A DNA stretch of 64,000 bases, taken from assembly GCA_964552465.1 (NCBI GenBank), contig CAZKGR010000006.1:1-64000 (forward strand). Direction: 5' to 3'. Source of the stretch: BMS3BBIN04 sp964552465. Its GTDB lineage: Bacteria; Electryoneota; Electryoneia; Electryoneales; Electryoneaceae. Below the pieces are notes generated by a model. It made no database searches. It had not been told where the DNA came from and was given only the letters and a program-made list of their open reading frames with translations. Position 1 is the first letter of the stretch. Each line of letters opens with the position of its first letter. Both the position numbers and the translations under genes were made by a program. Shown here one piece after another: positions 17,476 to 25,896 of the stretch.

Positions 17476-18057
17476 ATGAAGGATAAAAAACAAAACAAGA
17501 AGTCACAGCCGGACGTGGAAACACCAGCGCCTGATGCTGATGACCAGATAGATAAGATCGAGATCACGGTTGAAGCTGACGAGCTGGCCGCGAAGCTTAC
17601 GGAATTGACCGAAGAGAATGATCGGCTTCGTGACCAGGCCCTACGTTCCAGGGCGGAATTCGAGAATTTCCGCCGCCGCAAGAACCGTGAGTTGGAAGAA
17701 TACACCTCTCTTGCCAACGAAAGCCTGATCGAAGATCTGCTTCCGGTGCTCGATGACCTGAACCTGCTGTTGAGCAATTCAGATGAAAACAAAGAGCTTG
17801 CAGCGTTGATTGAAGGCGCACGTCTTATCCTGCAGAAGTTCTCTGATACGCTCAAGAAGCGTGGTTTGGCTGTAGTAGATGCTGAAGGCAAACCATTCGA
17901 TCCTGATGTCCACGAAGCGCTGCTTGAGACACCCGATCCAGATGTAGAGCCTGGCACCATTATCAGTGTTCATCAGACAGGCTACAAGCTTGGAAACAAG
18001 CTGCTCCGTCCCAGCCGCGTAATCATCGCAGCAGCCGAACAAGACCAGGAAGACTGA
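17476..18057 (+). CDS. grpE: Nucleotide exchange factor GrpE
   Basis: GrpE releases ADP from DnaK. The 193-residue product has a charged disordered N-terminus (1-35), a long coiled-coil segment with ALRSRAEFENFRRR, and the C-terminal beta domain with HEALLE and the conserved GYKLGNKLLRPSRVIIA stretch. It lies 14 bases after hrcA and one base before dnaJ. No dnaK gene is in the window. Confidence 0.96.
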   Translation: MKDKKQNKKSQPDVETPAPDADDQIDKIEITVEADELAAKLTELTEENDRLRDQALRSRAEFENFRRRKNRELEEYTSLANESLIEDLLPVLDDLNLLLSNSDENKELAALIEGARLILQKFSDTLKKRGLAVVDAEGKPFDPDVHEALLETPDPDVEPGTIISVHQTGYKLGNKLLRPSRVIIAAAEQDQED

Positions 18058-18058
18058 G

Positions 18059-19216
18059 ATGACCAAACGAGATTATTATGAAGTTCTCGGTCTTGAGCGT
18101 AATGCCGGCGTTGACGAGATCAAAAAAGCGTATCGCAAACTGGCGATGCAATATCACCCGGATCGCAACACTGACGATGCAAGTGCCGAAGAGAAGTTCA
18201 AGGAGGTTGGGGAAGCGTACGCGATCCTCTCCGATCCGGATAAGCGAGCGAAATATGACCGTTTCGGACATGCTGGGCTTGGTGGCGCAGCGGGCGGTGG
18301 CGGTTTCGGCGGCGGTATCGACATTGATCCGATGGATCTGTTCAGCAGCATCTTTGGCGGTATGGGCTTCGGCGACATCTTTGGCGGTGCTACCGGCGGA
18401 GGCGGACGAGGCGGTCGTCGTACGCTGAAGGGACGTGATCTGCGGATCGATCTTGCCATTACGCTGGAAGAAGTCGCAGAAGGTGTCACGAAGAAGATCA
18501 AGGTCAACCGTTTTGAGCGGTGTGTCGAATGCGGCGGGTCCGGTGCGCTTGACCAAACTGCTATTGATACTTGTCCGACCTGCAAGGGTACTGGCGAAAT
18601 TCGGCAGATGACTCGCTCGCTGCTTGGCCAGATGATCAACGTGAGCACCTGCCCGACCTGCAATGGCCGTGGTAAAGTCATCAAGGAAGCATGCCGAGAT
18701 TGTAACGGTGACGGACGGTTAAAGACGTCATCAACCATAGAGATTGATATCCCTGCTGGTGTTGAGAAGGGTAATTACATGACCATGCGTGGTGAAGGCC
18801 ACGCAGGTCCTCAAGGCGGTCCGTCCGGTGATTTGATCATCGTTTTCGACGTCAAGGAACATGACCATTTCGAGCGTCACGGAGATGATCTGCTTTACGG
18901 TCTGAATATCTCGATCCCAGAAGCTGTGCTCGGCGGACAAATGGAAGTACCAACTTTGAATGGCGCTGTTGAGGTAGACATTCCGAGTGGTACACAATCT
19001 GGAAGAATGCTGCGTCTGCGCGGTAAGGGCCTGCGTCATCTGAATAGTTCGAGTCGTGGCGATCTGCTCGTGCAGGTTGATGTTTACATTCCAACCAAAC
19101 TCTCAGCAGAGGAACGTGAGTTGTTCGAAAGTCTGCGCGAAATGGATGGGATCAAACCTCCTGAGGGTGGAGATCGCAATATTTTCAAGCGGATGAAGGA
19201 CGCCTTCTTCAAGTAG
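18059..19216 (+). CDS. dnaJ: Chaperone DnaJ
   Basis: Full-length type-A J protein (385 residues) that stimulates DnaK ATPase and binds unfolded chains. J domain at 1-70 with HPD at 33-35; a glycine/phenylalanine-rich linker at about 75-125; four zinc-binding CxxCxGxG repeats (CVECGGSG, CPTCKGTG, CPTCNGRG, CRDCNGDG) starting near Cys155; then the two beta-sandwich substrate domains. Last gene of the hrcA-grpE-dnaJ unit. Confidence 0.97.
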   Translation: MTKRDYYEVLGLERNAGVDEIKKAYRKLAMQYHPDRNTDDASAEEKFKEVGEAYAILSDPDKRAKYDRFGHAGLGGAAGGGGFGGGIDIDPMDLFSSIFGGMGFGDIFGGATGGGGRGGRRTLKGRDLRIDLAITLEEVAEGVTKKIKVNRFERCVECGGSGALDQTAIDTCPTCKGTGEIRQMTRSLLGQMINVSTCPTCNGRGKVIKEACRDCNGDGRLKTSSTIEIDIPAGVEKGNYMTMRGEGHAGPQGGPSGDLIIVFDVKEHDHFERHGDDLLYGLNISIPEAVLGGQMEVPTLNGAVEVDIPSGTQSGRMLRLRGKGLRHLNSSSRGDLLVQVDVYIPTKLSAEERELFESLREMDGIKPPEGGDRNIFKRMKDAFFK

Positions 19217-19258
19217 GGATGCTGCTGACATAAGTGTACATGCTGAAAGGCCTGGCAT

Positions 19259-19903
19259 ATGGCAAACGAGCATCGCAGACCGGGGTTCGCATTAACTGCA
19301 ATGGAAATGCGCACTCTCTTGGTTCTCGCCGTGCTCTTGCTGATCGGGCTGATAGGCAAGCAAGTGGGCCGTTGGAACGACGCGGATCAAACCGTTGTCA
19401 TCCAGGGAACTCCACCTGACGCAGTGGAGTTGGTCGCAATCGTTGATTCGACCACCCTCCCGGGCGTGAATGGCTCAAGATCAGTGGCACCTTCTACGTC
19501 TCCCGATGTACCTTCTGCATTGCGTGGAGTATTAACTGAGACAGACACTCGTGTTGAATTCGAAACCGGTGGGATGGATCGATCTCGAAATGATTCATTG
19601 CCAGCGGATGATGCAAGCGCGACATTGGACCAAGATCGGGTACATCCTCGGATGTCCGATGTAAGCAATGATGTGAATCCGATTAGCACGGTTCGTGAAG
19701 GCAAGTTTGATCTGAATTCAGCGTCATCTGAGGATCTGGAGAGTATCCCGGGGATAGGGTCTGTGCTTGCTAATCGTGTCCTTGACTGGCGGGATACACA
19801 TGGGTCTTTTAAGCGCGTTGAAGATTTATTATTGATTGATGGCATTGGCGATAAGCGGCTGGCAACGATGAAGCAGTACGTGTACGTTCAGCCCCGGAAC
19901 TAG
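19259..19903 (+). CDS. Membrane-anchored helix-hairpin-helix protein (ComEA-like)
   Basis: A 214-residue protein with a single N-terminal membrane helix (about 18-36), a variable polar linker of roughly 110 residues and a C-terminal ComEA-type DNA-binding domain (about 150-212). This domain has two HhH motifs, one around SIPGIGSVLA and one around LIDGIGDKRL, following the typical FDLNSAS entry. ComEA proteins bind incoming DNA in the periplasm during transformation, so uptake or DNA binding outside the inner membrane is the likely role. It is the first of three membrane-anchored genes here. Confidence 0.8.
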   Translation: MANEHRRPGFALTAMEMRTLLVLAVLLLIGLIGKQVGRWNDADQTVVIQGTPPDAVELVAIVDSTTLPGVNGSRSVAPSTSPDVPSALRGVLTETDTRVEFETGGMDRSRNDSLPADDASATLDQDRVHPRMSDVSNDVNPISTVREGKFDLNSASSEDLESIPGIGSVLANRVLDWRDTHGSFKRVEDLLLIDGIGDKRLATMKQYVYVQPRN

Positions 19904-19922
19904 TGGAGCAGGGAGAAGCACG

Positions 19923-21203
19923 ATGGCGGACACCCGGAATTACGAACCTCGCGGAAGTTGGATCCTGAAAATCCTAAGCGTAATCCTGATCGTCATATTG
20001 GTGGCGAGTGTACTCTATCCTCAGAAATTGTGGAACCGGCAGGAAGAATTAATCACTGCCAGTCAGTTGAAGATGGAGAACATCAACTTCATCGTTCAGC
20101 GGTATCATGAAGTTAATGAAGTCTACATTGCTGATCTGGACAGCCTGTTTCGTTTTGTTGAGGATGACTCAATTCTGGTGAAGCGTGCGGCATTCCAGAT
20201 GGACAAGATGTCGCTCTACGATGCTCCTTATGACTCGTTCATCGTCGATTTCGCCAATCGTTTCCACTTCCAGGAAATTCAGATTGACGCATTCAGTTTG
20301 GGAGTAGCTGTCGGCGAATCTGCAATGGAATCATCGGTGGTCGACTCGCTGGTGCTGAAGATGATCCCGAAGCCAGAGTTTGAGGGGACGGTTAAGCCAG
20401 TTCTCTATAAAATGGTTTCTGATCAGGATTTGCATTACAACTTTCCGCGCAAGGGCGAAGATGATACGTCAGTGCACGTATGGGGCGATAGCAAGATCAC
20501 ACGTGATTATCTGGAGTATGAAGAATATCTCGTTCCATCACCTGACTACCTGCTAACCGCACCGCTGGTGGATCTTTCGGTTGACCCAATCAGTGGTGAT
20601 GAATACCGGCTGAACCTCAACACTCGTTTGTCTGTCGAAGGAAAGATCGACTATAACATGGTCACTGGCGACGATATTGAAAACCCGGTGATGGGCGAAG
20701 AGTTATACACCAATCTATTTGTGAACCGTCTGGCACGACAGGCTCGTTCCCGTCTCGAAACAGACATGCAGAAAGACACGACGTTGTTTGCAATGCAGTT
20801 GGAGCTTCAAGACGATTATTTCGATGTTGAAATAGAACTGCTGAGTCCACGAAAGACAACAACGGTCGAGTCGAACACGGAATTTATGATTCCGGTGGAT
20901 TCTGTTGTTGCTTTTGAAGATGTAGACCGTCTTCGCAATTCACTGTTCAAAGTGCAGTACGACAGCCTGATTCGTGCTTGGACTGCGTTGGAAACCACGC
21001 AGGCAATTATAACGCAATTGACCTTCACCGAGACAGTTGGTGTGGCGAGTGTTGACACGATCGGTGTCACAATCCGTCCGCCAATGGATGGCAGTTTTGA
21101 CTTGCCCAGTGAAGGAATCCTTGACAAGATCTTTGCAGTTGGCCCGATAGATAATCCGGGCAACGTTGAGAATAACGACCTCTCGTGGAGCGAAACCCGC
21201 TGA
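19923..21203 (+). CDS. Unknown single-pass membrane protein
   Basis: I do not recognise this 426-residue protein. It has a short cytoplasmic N-terminus, one membrane helix at about 14-34 and a large acidic, beta-rich exported part without cysteine motifs or repeats I could find. The stretch right after the helix (about 38-75) is probably helical and could be a coiled coil. It sits between the ComEA-like gene (19-base gap) and the PilM/GspL-like gene, whose GTG start lies inside its 3' end, so the three are likely to act together. Confidence 0.7.
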   Translation: MADTRNYEPRGSWILKILSVILIVILVASVLYPQKLWNRQEELITASQLKMENINFIVQRYHEVNEVYIADLDSLFRFVEDDSILVKRAAFQMDKMSLYDAPYDSFIVDFANRFHFQEIQIDAFSLGVAVGESAMESSVVDSLVLKMIPKPEFEGTVKPVLYKMVSDQDLHYNFPRKGEDDTSVHVWGDSKITRDYLEYEEYLVPSPDYLLTAPLVDLSVDPISGDEYRLNLNTRLSVEGKIDYNMVTGDDIENPVMGEELYTNLFVNRLARQARSRLETDMQKDTTLFAMQLELQDDYFDVEIELLSPRKTTTVESNTEFMIPVDSVVAFEDVDRLRNSLFKVQYDSLIRAWTALETTQAIITQLTFTETVGVASVDTIGVTIRPPMDGSFDLPSEGILDKIFAVGPIDNPGNVENNDLSWSETR

Positions 21204-22576
21204 GCGAAGCGAGTACTCAAGAGGCCAGCAGTCCTTCGAGGTACCGTTTGGCTTGGGATTCTCGGGGACTCGTGCTTGAAGAACGCAAATCCGATACGGA
21301 ATTTGTAGAGAAGGCTCCCTCTGCGATCACCTTTCCTCCAACACCTCTGGCGATCAACCACCCTGATCTGAAGAAGATGGTTGATCTTTCCCTTGTTCAG
21401 TTTAAGCGTGGTTGGCTTCATGATGTAGATTCTGTTTCAATTGCGTTTTCACCGCCTTGGGGAAACGCGTGGAAGTTTCCGATTGGAACTTTGGAGGGCG
21501 ATGAGGTCAAGGAGCTGGTTGAGTGGGAGTTGCAGCAGCGTCTACACGTTCCCCTTCAGAATCATATCTATGCCTGGAGTCGCGTAAATGGCGATGCGTA
21601 TGCAGTAGTGATCCGTCCAGAACTTCTTTCCTACTGGGAAAACCTGATTCAGAGTATAGGACTTGAGCTTCGGAAAGCAACGATCAAGTCCGGACTTATG
21701 GATCCGAGCGTTGAGAATGAAGCAGATTTACTCCCGCTTTTACATCTTTGGAACGAACAGGGAGGAGAGCTTTCGGGCGGCGAGTTATCAGTAGATGTTT
21801 CGGATGTTCCTGCCCCTGTTGAGGATTTACCTGCAGATGATGAAAAGTCTGTCGACGAAGAGCAGCCAGCGGAGAGTGATGAGTCAACTGATGAAGAGCT
21901 GTTTTTTCCGATAGTTGACAAGCCAGGCAGATCTTACAAATTGGCTCTTACATCGAAGTACATCATCCCGGCAGTCGCGGTTGTGTTGTTGCTTGGTACT
22001 GGTTGGATTTTCCGTGATTCTATTTTGAACCTGTTTGCCAATGATCAGGGTGTTCAACAACCAGTAGCTGAGGTGTCCGATCCAGCTTTACAGCCAGAGC
22101 CCCCAGTTTCAGATCCAGTTTCCAATGTAGACATAAACACTTCAGTATCTGGAACCGTTCTTGGCGAGCTCTACTCATTAGCCAGTGCTGTTGGCGTTGA
22201 GCTAGTCTCAGTCGTGTTGCAAGGTTCCGATCTACTTATTGAGTCAACAGGTTCCGATTCTGAGACATCTGAATGGCGATCAGCTTTGGCAGGGTCCATC
22301 TCACTACCTATTGACAGGTTCATGCCTCGTGATGCTGAACATTACTTGTCATTCATTTCTTTGCCTCCGGCTGGAGAGACTGAACTAACTGTGATTCAAT
22401 TCGATCAGTGGGCGTCAGAGCTAGGTATGACTGTCGAGGGTCGAAGGCTTTATTCAACGAATGCATCAACGCTGGATGGTCTTTTCGCGAAGATGCAACA
22501 GTCAGGTGCACGCCCCTGGCGTTTATCCATCCATCAATCCGGTTCGGATTCCTACCTGGTGATGATGCTTCCATGA
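21185..22576 (+). CDS. PilM/GspL-like membrane protein, possibly fused to a PilN/PilO-like part
   Basis: A 463-residue protein. Residues 1-165 resemble the cytoplasmic actin-like part of PilM/GspL: an RLAWDSRGLVLEER opening, VSIAFSPPWGNAW, then a VKELVEWELQQRLHVP helix as in pilus PilM. A Glu/Asp/Ser/Pro-rich linker follows (about 190-245), then one membrane helix (about 257-277) and a periplasmic part resembling a PilN/PilO or GspL ferredoxin-like domain. The usual ATP-binding residues of PilM are not evident. GTG 21185 overlaps the previous gene by 19 bases; a TTG at 21248 has GAGG upstream and is a real alternative. The stop overlaps rsmD (ATGA). Confidence 0.6.
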   Translation: MERNPLSEASTQEASSPSRYRLAWDSRGLVLEERKSDTEFVEKAPSAITFPPTPLAINHPDLKKMVDLSLVQFKRGWLHDVDSVSIAFSPPWGNAWKFPIGTLEGDEVKELVEWELQQRLHVPLQNHIYAWSRVNGDAYAVVIRPELLSYWENLIQSIGLELRKATIKSGLMDPSVENEADLLPLLHLWNEQGGELSGGELSVDVSDVPAPVEDLPADDEKSVDEEQPAESDESTDEELFFPIVDKPGRSYKLALTSKYIIPAVAVVLLLGTGWIFRDSILNLFANDQGVQQPVAEVSDPALQPEPPVSDPVSNVDINTSVSGTVLGELYSLASAVGVELVSVVLQGSDLLIESTGSDSETSEWRSALAGSISLPIDRFMPRDAEHYLSFISLPPAGETELTVIQFDQWASELGMTVEGRRLYSTNASTLDGLFAKMQQSGARPWRLSIHQSGSDSYLVMMLP

Positions 22577-23127
22577 GGTTAACTGGCGGGGAAGGCAAGG
22601 GCCGTCGTCTCCTCGACGCGCCTGATCACGTCCGTCCAACATCAGGCCGCATTCGAGAACAGCTTTTCTTCATGTTACGTGACCGCCTGGACGGTGCATG
22701 CGTGCTGGATCTATTTGCAGGAACAGGTGCGCTAGGACTGGAGGCGTTGGCGCGTGGCGCGGAAACGGCGACATTCATTGATCGTGACCGGGATTCCATC
22801 CGAGTGATCAGAGGTAATCTTGAGCGCTGTAAATTCTCTGATCGGGCAACAGTATTACCCGGCGATGTATTCCGGAAAATCCGTCAGCCTATCCAATTGC
22901 GGGGACCGTTCGACATCATCTTTGCCGATCCACCGTATGACGACTTTTCGCTTGCCTCGTTATTGGAGCTCATCCGAGGTATGAACCTGCTGCGTGCAGA
23001 CGGTTTGTTTGTATACGAAACTCGTCCCGGGGAAGATTGGGAGGGGGTGGATGGGTGGCAATTGCTGGACGAGCGAGTTGTTGGTGGCACGCTTCTTTAC
23101 TTTTGCGAACTCAGTGACAAGTTTTGA
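22573..23127 (+). CDS. rsmD: 16S rRNA (guanine(966)-N2)-methyltransferase RsmD
   Basis: A 184-residue Rossmann methyltransferase modifying a single guanine of 16S rRNA. The start MRLTGGEGKGRRL is typical of the family, followed by RPTSGRIREQLF, motif I LDLFAGTGALGLEALARG and the catalytic FADPPYDD. ATG 22573 overlaps the previous stop (ATGA); the frame is open further upstream but only as a shadow of the preceding gene. Confidence 0.94.
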   Translation: MRLTGGEGKGRRLLDAPDHVRPTSGRIREQLFFMLRDRLDGACVLDLFAGTGALGLEALARGAETATFIDRDRDSIRVIRGNLERCKFSDRATVLPGDVFRKIRQPIQLRGPFDIIFADPPYDDFSLASLLELIRGMNLLRADGLFVYETRPGEDWEGVDGWQLLDERVVGGTLLYFCELSDKF

Positions 23128-23290
23128 TTCACGCATGGTAGAATTTCTTCGAGTCTACAACATTCCCGGAACTTCTTGTTTAGATCGCTGATCTATTTTG
23201 GATAGACAGGTGTTAGTGATATAAGTCGAGTTCAGTGGATCATCAGAATGCCAGCTATATTCATTACCCACAACATGAGGGAGAGGGATC

Positions 23291-24172
23291 ATGCGGTTAA
23301 CGATGAAACAATCAGGTGATCAGGCTGAGCTGATTGTGCTGGATGATAATGGGCGGCATGTTGCGGTTGCGGACTTGTTGCGCACATTTGATGATGAACC
23401 GTTCTCTATCAGAAATCGGGAATATCCCAACCTGCTTGATGTCTTCAGCTCGCGGGATGTTCGTCTCAGCCTTGATTGGTTGAGTGAACGAGCGATCGAG
23501 TGTGATGATCTGGATGTAAGCGCATGGGAGTGGGCTGTTCCTGACACTGGTGGTTCTCTGTTCTGCATCGGGCGGAACTACGCTGCTCATGCCGCTGAGT
23601 TGGGTAACCAGGTTCCTGGACAGCCAATGTTTTTCATGAAACCGCGAGGCTGCCTGACTGCAAATAATCAGGATGTTCAAATTCCAACAGGTAGTGAACG
23701 AGTCGACTATGAGGGTGAACTCGCCTTAATCATCGGTTCAGACGTACGCGGTTCCATTTCTGCGGAAAAAGCACGGGCAGCGGTGGTTGCAGTGACGCTG
23801 CTGAACGATGTAACAGATCGTTCAGCGCAAAATGCGGCAAAAGAAGCTGGTAAGCCGTGGTTCCGGGCGAAGGGACCACGCGGATTTGCTCCGATGGGAC
23901 CTTATTTGACTACGGTGAATGAGGACAGCCCGTTGTCGGAATTCAAGTATTTGACAAAACTCAACGGCGACACAGTTCAGCACGGCGATCCAGACTTGTG
24001 GTTGTGGAAGGCAGAGGCAGTGATTCAGAATCTTAGCATAATTTCAGGACTGGAAGCAGGTGATATCATCGCGACTGGAACTCCTGCCGGAGTTGGACCT
24101 GTTAATTCTGGCGATGTGGTGGAGCTGGAGAGTTCAGAGATTGGTAAACTGAGAAATCGTTTCAGAAAATAG
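23291..24172 (+). CDS. Fumarylacetoacetate hydrolase family protein
   Basis: A 293-residue protein whose C-terminal 200 residues form the FAH fold. The entry motif CIGRNYAAHAAELG, metal ligands in YEGELALIIG and LLNDVTDRSAQ, and the GDIIATGTPAGVGP loop are all present. Members are acylpyruvases, oxaloacetate decarboxylases or 2-hydroxyhepta-diene-dioate isomerases, and sequence alone does not separate them. A GAGGGAGAGG ribosome site precedes ATG 23291. The upstream 163-base gap shows no clear promoter. Confidence 0.88.
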   Translation: MRLTMKQSGDQAELIVLDDNGRHVAVADLLRTFDDEPFSIRNREYPNLLDVFSSRDVRLSLDWLSERAIECDDLDVSAWEWAVPDTGGSLFCIGRNYAAHAAELGNQVPGQPMFFMKPRGCLTANNQDVQIPTGSERVDYEGELALIIGSDVRGSISAEKARAAVVAVTLLNDVTDRSAQNAAKEAGKPWFRAKGPRGFAPMGPYLTTVNEDSPLSEFKYLTKLNGDTVQHGDPDLWLWKAEAVIQNLSIISGLEAGDIIATGTPAGVGPVNSGDVVELESSEIGKLRNRFRK

Positions 24173-24365
24173 GTCAGATCTCTCGCAAAATATTGCTGGT
24201 ATTCTGTTGGTAAGGTTTGGATTTAATTAAATTGTACTTGACATAAATCTCAACCTGTGAACTCCAAATTGCCCGCCTCTCGATGAACTGCCAACATTTA
24301 TTATTGTATGAATTTTGAATCAGGAGTTGTACATGATCAAGTAATCTTATAGATTGCGTGTCAAA

Positions 24366-24390
24366 GGATGCGTAGTGCGCATCCAATTTT
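24366..24390 (+). terminator. Possible terminator in the gap before the AAA+ gene
   Basis: A 7-bp stem (24366-24372 with 24378-24384) and 5-base loop are followed by AATTTT on the plus strand. It lies about 200 bases past the FAH-family gene. The surrounding gap (24173-24467) is AT-rich and shows no other clear element; a TTGACA box lies at 24239-24244 without a matching -10. Confidence 0.35.
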
Positions 24391-24467
24391 CAGTTCATGG
24401 TTATTCGTCTGCTCCTCGGAAACACAATCTCCCGGTATGACGAATATCTCGACATTGCAGACCTGTC

Positions 24468-25862
24468 ATGGAAAATCTAAACGTAGATCTTTCTTCCGAA
24501 GCTCGGAGTGTTATCGCCATCGAAGCTTGCCCTCAATTGCATCGTTGGTATGGAGAAGATGAAACCCTGGTTGAAGCCGCGTGCAATTGGTGGGCGAATA
24601 AACATTACGAAACCCAGCAAATGCCCGCTGGAACAGAGCGCATAATAGCAATGCTGGATGAATATGCGATCTGGTACACCTCTAGACGTACACAGATTTT
24701 CGAATCCGTAACCAACTATTTGGGTTCAACCGGTCTCCTGACACCGTTCATGCAGTTTATTCGTGAACGGTATACTGTGCAGCCTGATTTTGGGGTGGAA
24801 ACTGGACTCAGGTTAGAGCATGGGATTCGGTCACTGATAGGTGGATCTCAATTGTGGCAGGACGTGGTTGGCTTGGTTCAACTCGCATCAATGAGTTCAG
24901 TACCCACTCTGATTCACGGTGAACTTGGAACAGGAAAAGGACAAATTGCACGTATCATTCATGAAACGGGTGGTCGTTCCGACTCCCCTTGCTTAACAAT
25001 CCCCTGTCCATTCCTCACGCATAGACATTTCAAATCGAAAATTCGGGAACTGGTTTCAGAAAGGATTGATCCTCCAACCAATAACAGTCTTGCTGATCTG
25101 TTGGAACCTTTCGGCACAGTTTATTTGGCGGACATTGATCAGTTGGAAACTGAACTTCAGCCGATTTTTGCAGAGCAAATTCGCGAACGATACAGTTCCT
25201 ATGAGACGGACAGGAATGAGCATCAGCAGCCACGCTATGTCGTTTCGACAACAGTCGATTTAAACCTGCTGTCCAGACAGCAGTTGTTCCGTCACGACCT
25301 GTTCCTCGAAATTGCAATCCTTCAAATTGACATGCCAGCTTTGCGTCATCGACGTGACGATTTGACAATTCTTGCGAAGCACATTCTGAATCGCCTGGCT
25401 CAGAAGTATGGAATCCCCAAACCGACCCTGCATCCAGATGCAATCCGACGTCTCGAATGTTATTCATGGCCGGGGAACATGGTGGAACTCCGTGCGGTTC
25501 TTGACAGGGCCCTGCTCAAAACGAGGAAAGAAATACATTCCAGGCATCTGCAATTTGATGCACAGGAATGGACCGCTGTTAGCGAGAGCGGACACGGCTC
25601 AGTCCTTAGTGCGGTGGAGAACCTGGAAAAGAGCGGTCTGAGAGTAGGCAAGACAACTTTGGAACGACTGGTTACGTTCTTGTTCACGAAGGGGCCGCAC
25701 CATTTCAAAACTTGGGAATTGAAAGAGGAACTTGCTATCGCACCATCCACAGCTCGCAGTTACATGAAGAAACTGCACGGATTTGGATTTGTGTTCAAAC
25801 ACGGTGATCGTAAGACAACCACTTGGAGGGTAGATCAGGACAAGTTGAAATGTGATGAGTGA
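24468..25862 (+). CDS. Degenerate sigma-54-activator-like AAA+ regulator with winged-helix tail
   Basis: 464 residues. The middle (about 118-360) follows the layout of sigma-54 enhancer-binding proteins: Walker A GELGTGKG (151-158), a Walker B-like VYLADID (218-224), and YSWPGNMVELRAVLDRAL near the end, matching the WPGNVREL helix. Three differences are visible: the GAFTGA loop that contacts sigma-54 is missing, the LDEI of Walker B reads LADI (Asp to Ala, Glu to Asp), and the C-terminus looks like a winged helix (WELKEELAIAPSTARSYMKKL) instead of a Fis-type HTH. It is therefore more likely a DNA-binding regulator of another kind. The N-terminus (1-115) is unrecognised. Confidence 0.7.
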   Translation: MENLNVDLSSEARSVIAIEACPQLHRWYGEDETLVEAACNWWANKHYETQQMPAGTERIIAMLDEYAIWYTSRRTQIFESVTNYLGSTGLLTPFMQFIRERYTVQPDFGVETGLRLEHGIRSLIGGSQLWQDVVGLVQLASMSSVPTLIHGELGTGKGQIARIIHETGGRSDSPCLTIPCPFLTHRHFKSKIRELVSERIDPPTNNSLADLLEPFGTVYLADIDQLETELQPIFAEQIRERYSSYETDRNEHQQPRYVVSTTVDLNLLSRQQLFRHDLFLEIAILQIDMPALRHRRDDLTILAKHILNRLAQKYGIPKPTLHPDAIRRLECYSWPGNMVELRAVLDRALLKTRKEIHSRHLQFDAQEWTAVSESGHGSVLSAVENLEKSGLRVGKTTLERLVTFLFTKGPHHFKTWELKEELAIAPSTARSYMKKLHGFGFVFKHGDRKTTTWRVDQDKLKCDE

Positions 25863-25896
25863 CATTCTGATTCGTGCTGGAGGATCACCTTTCCAA

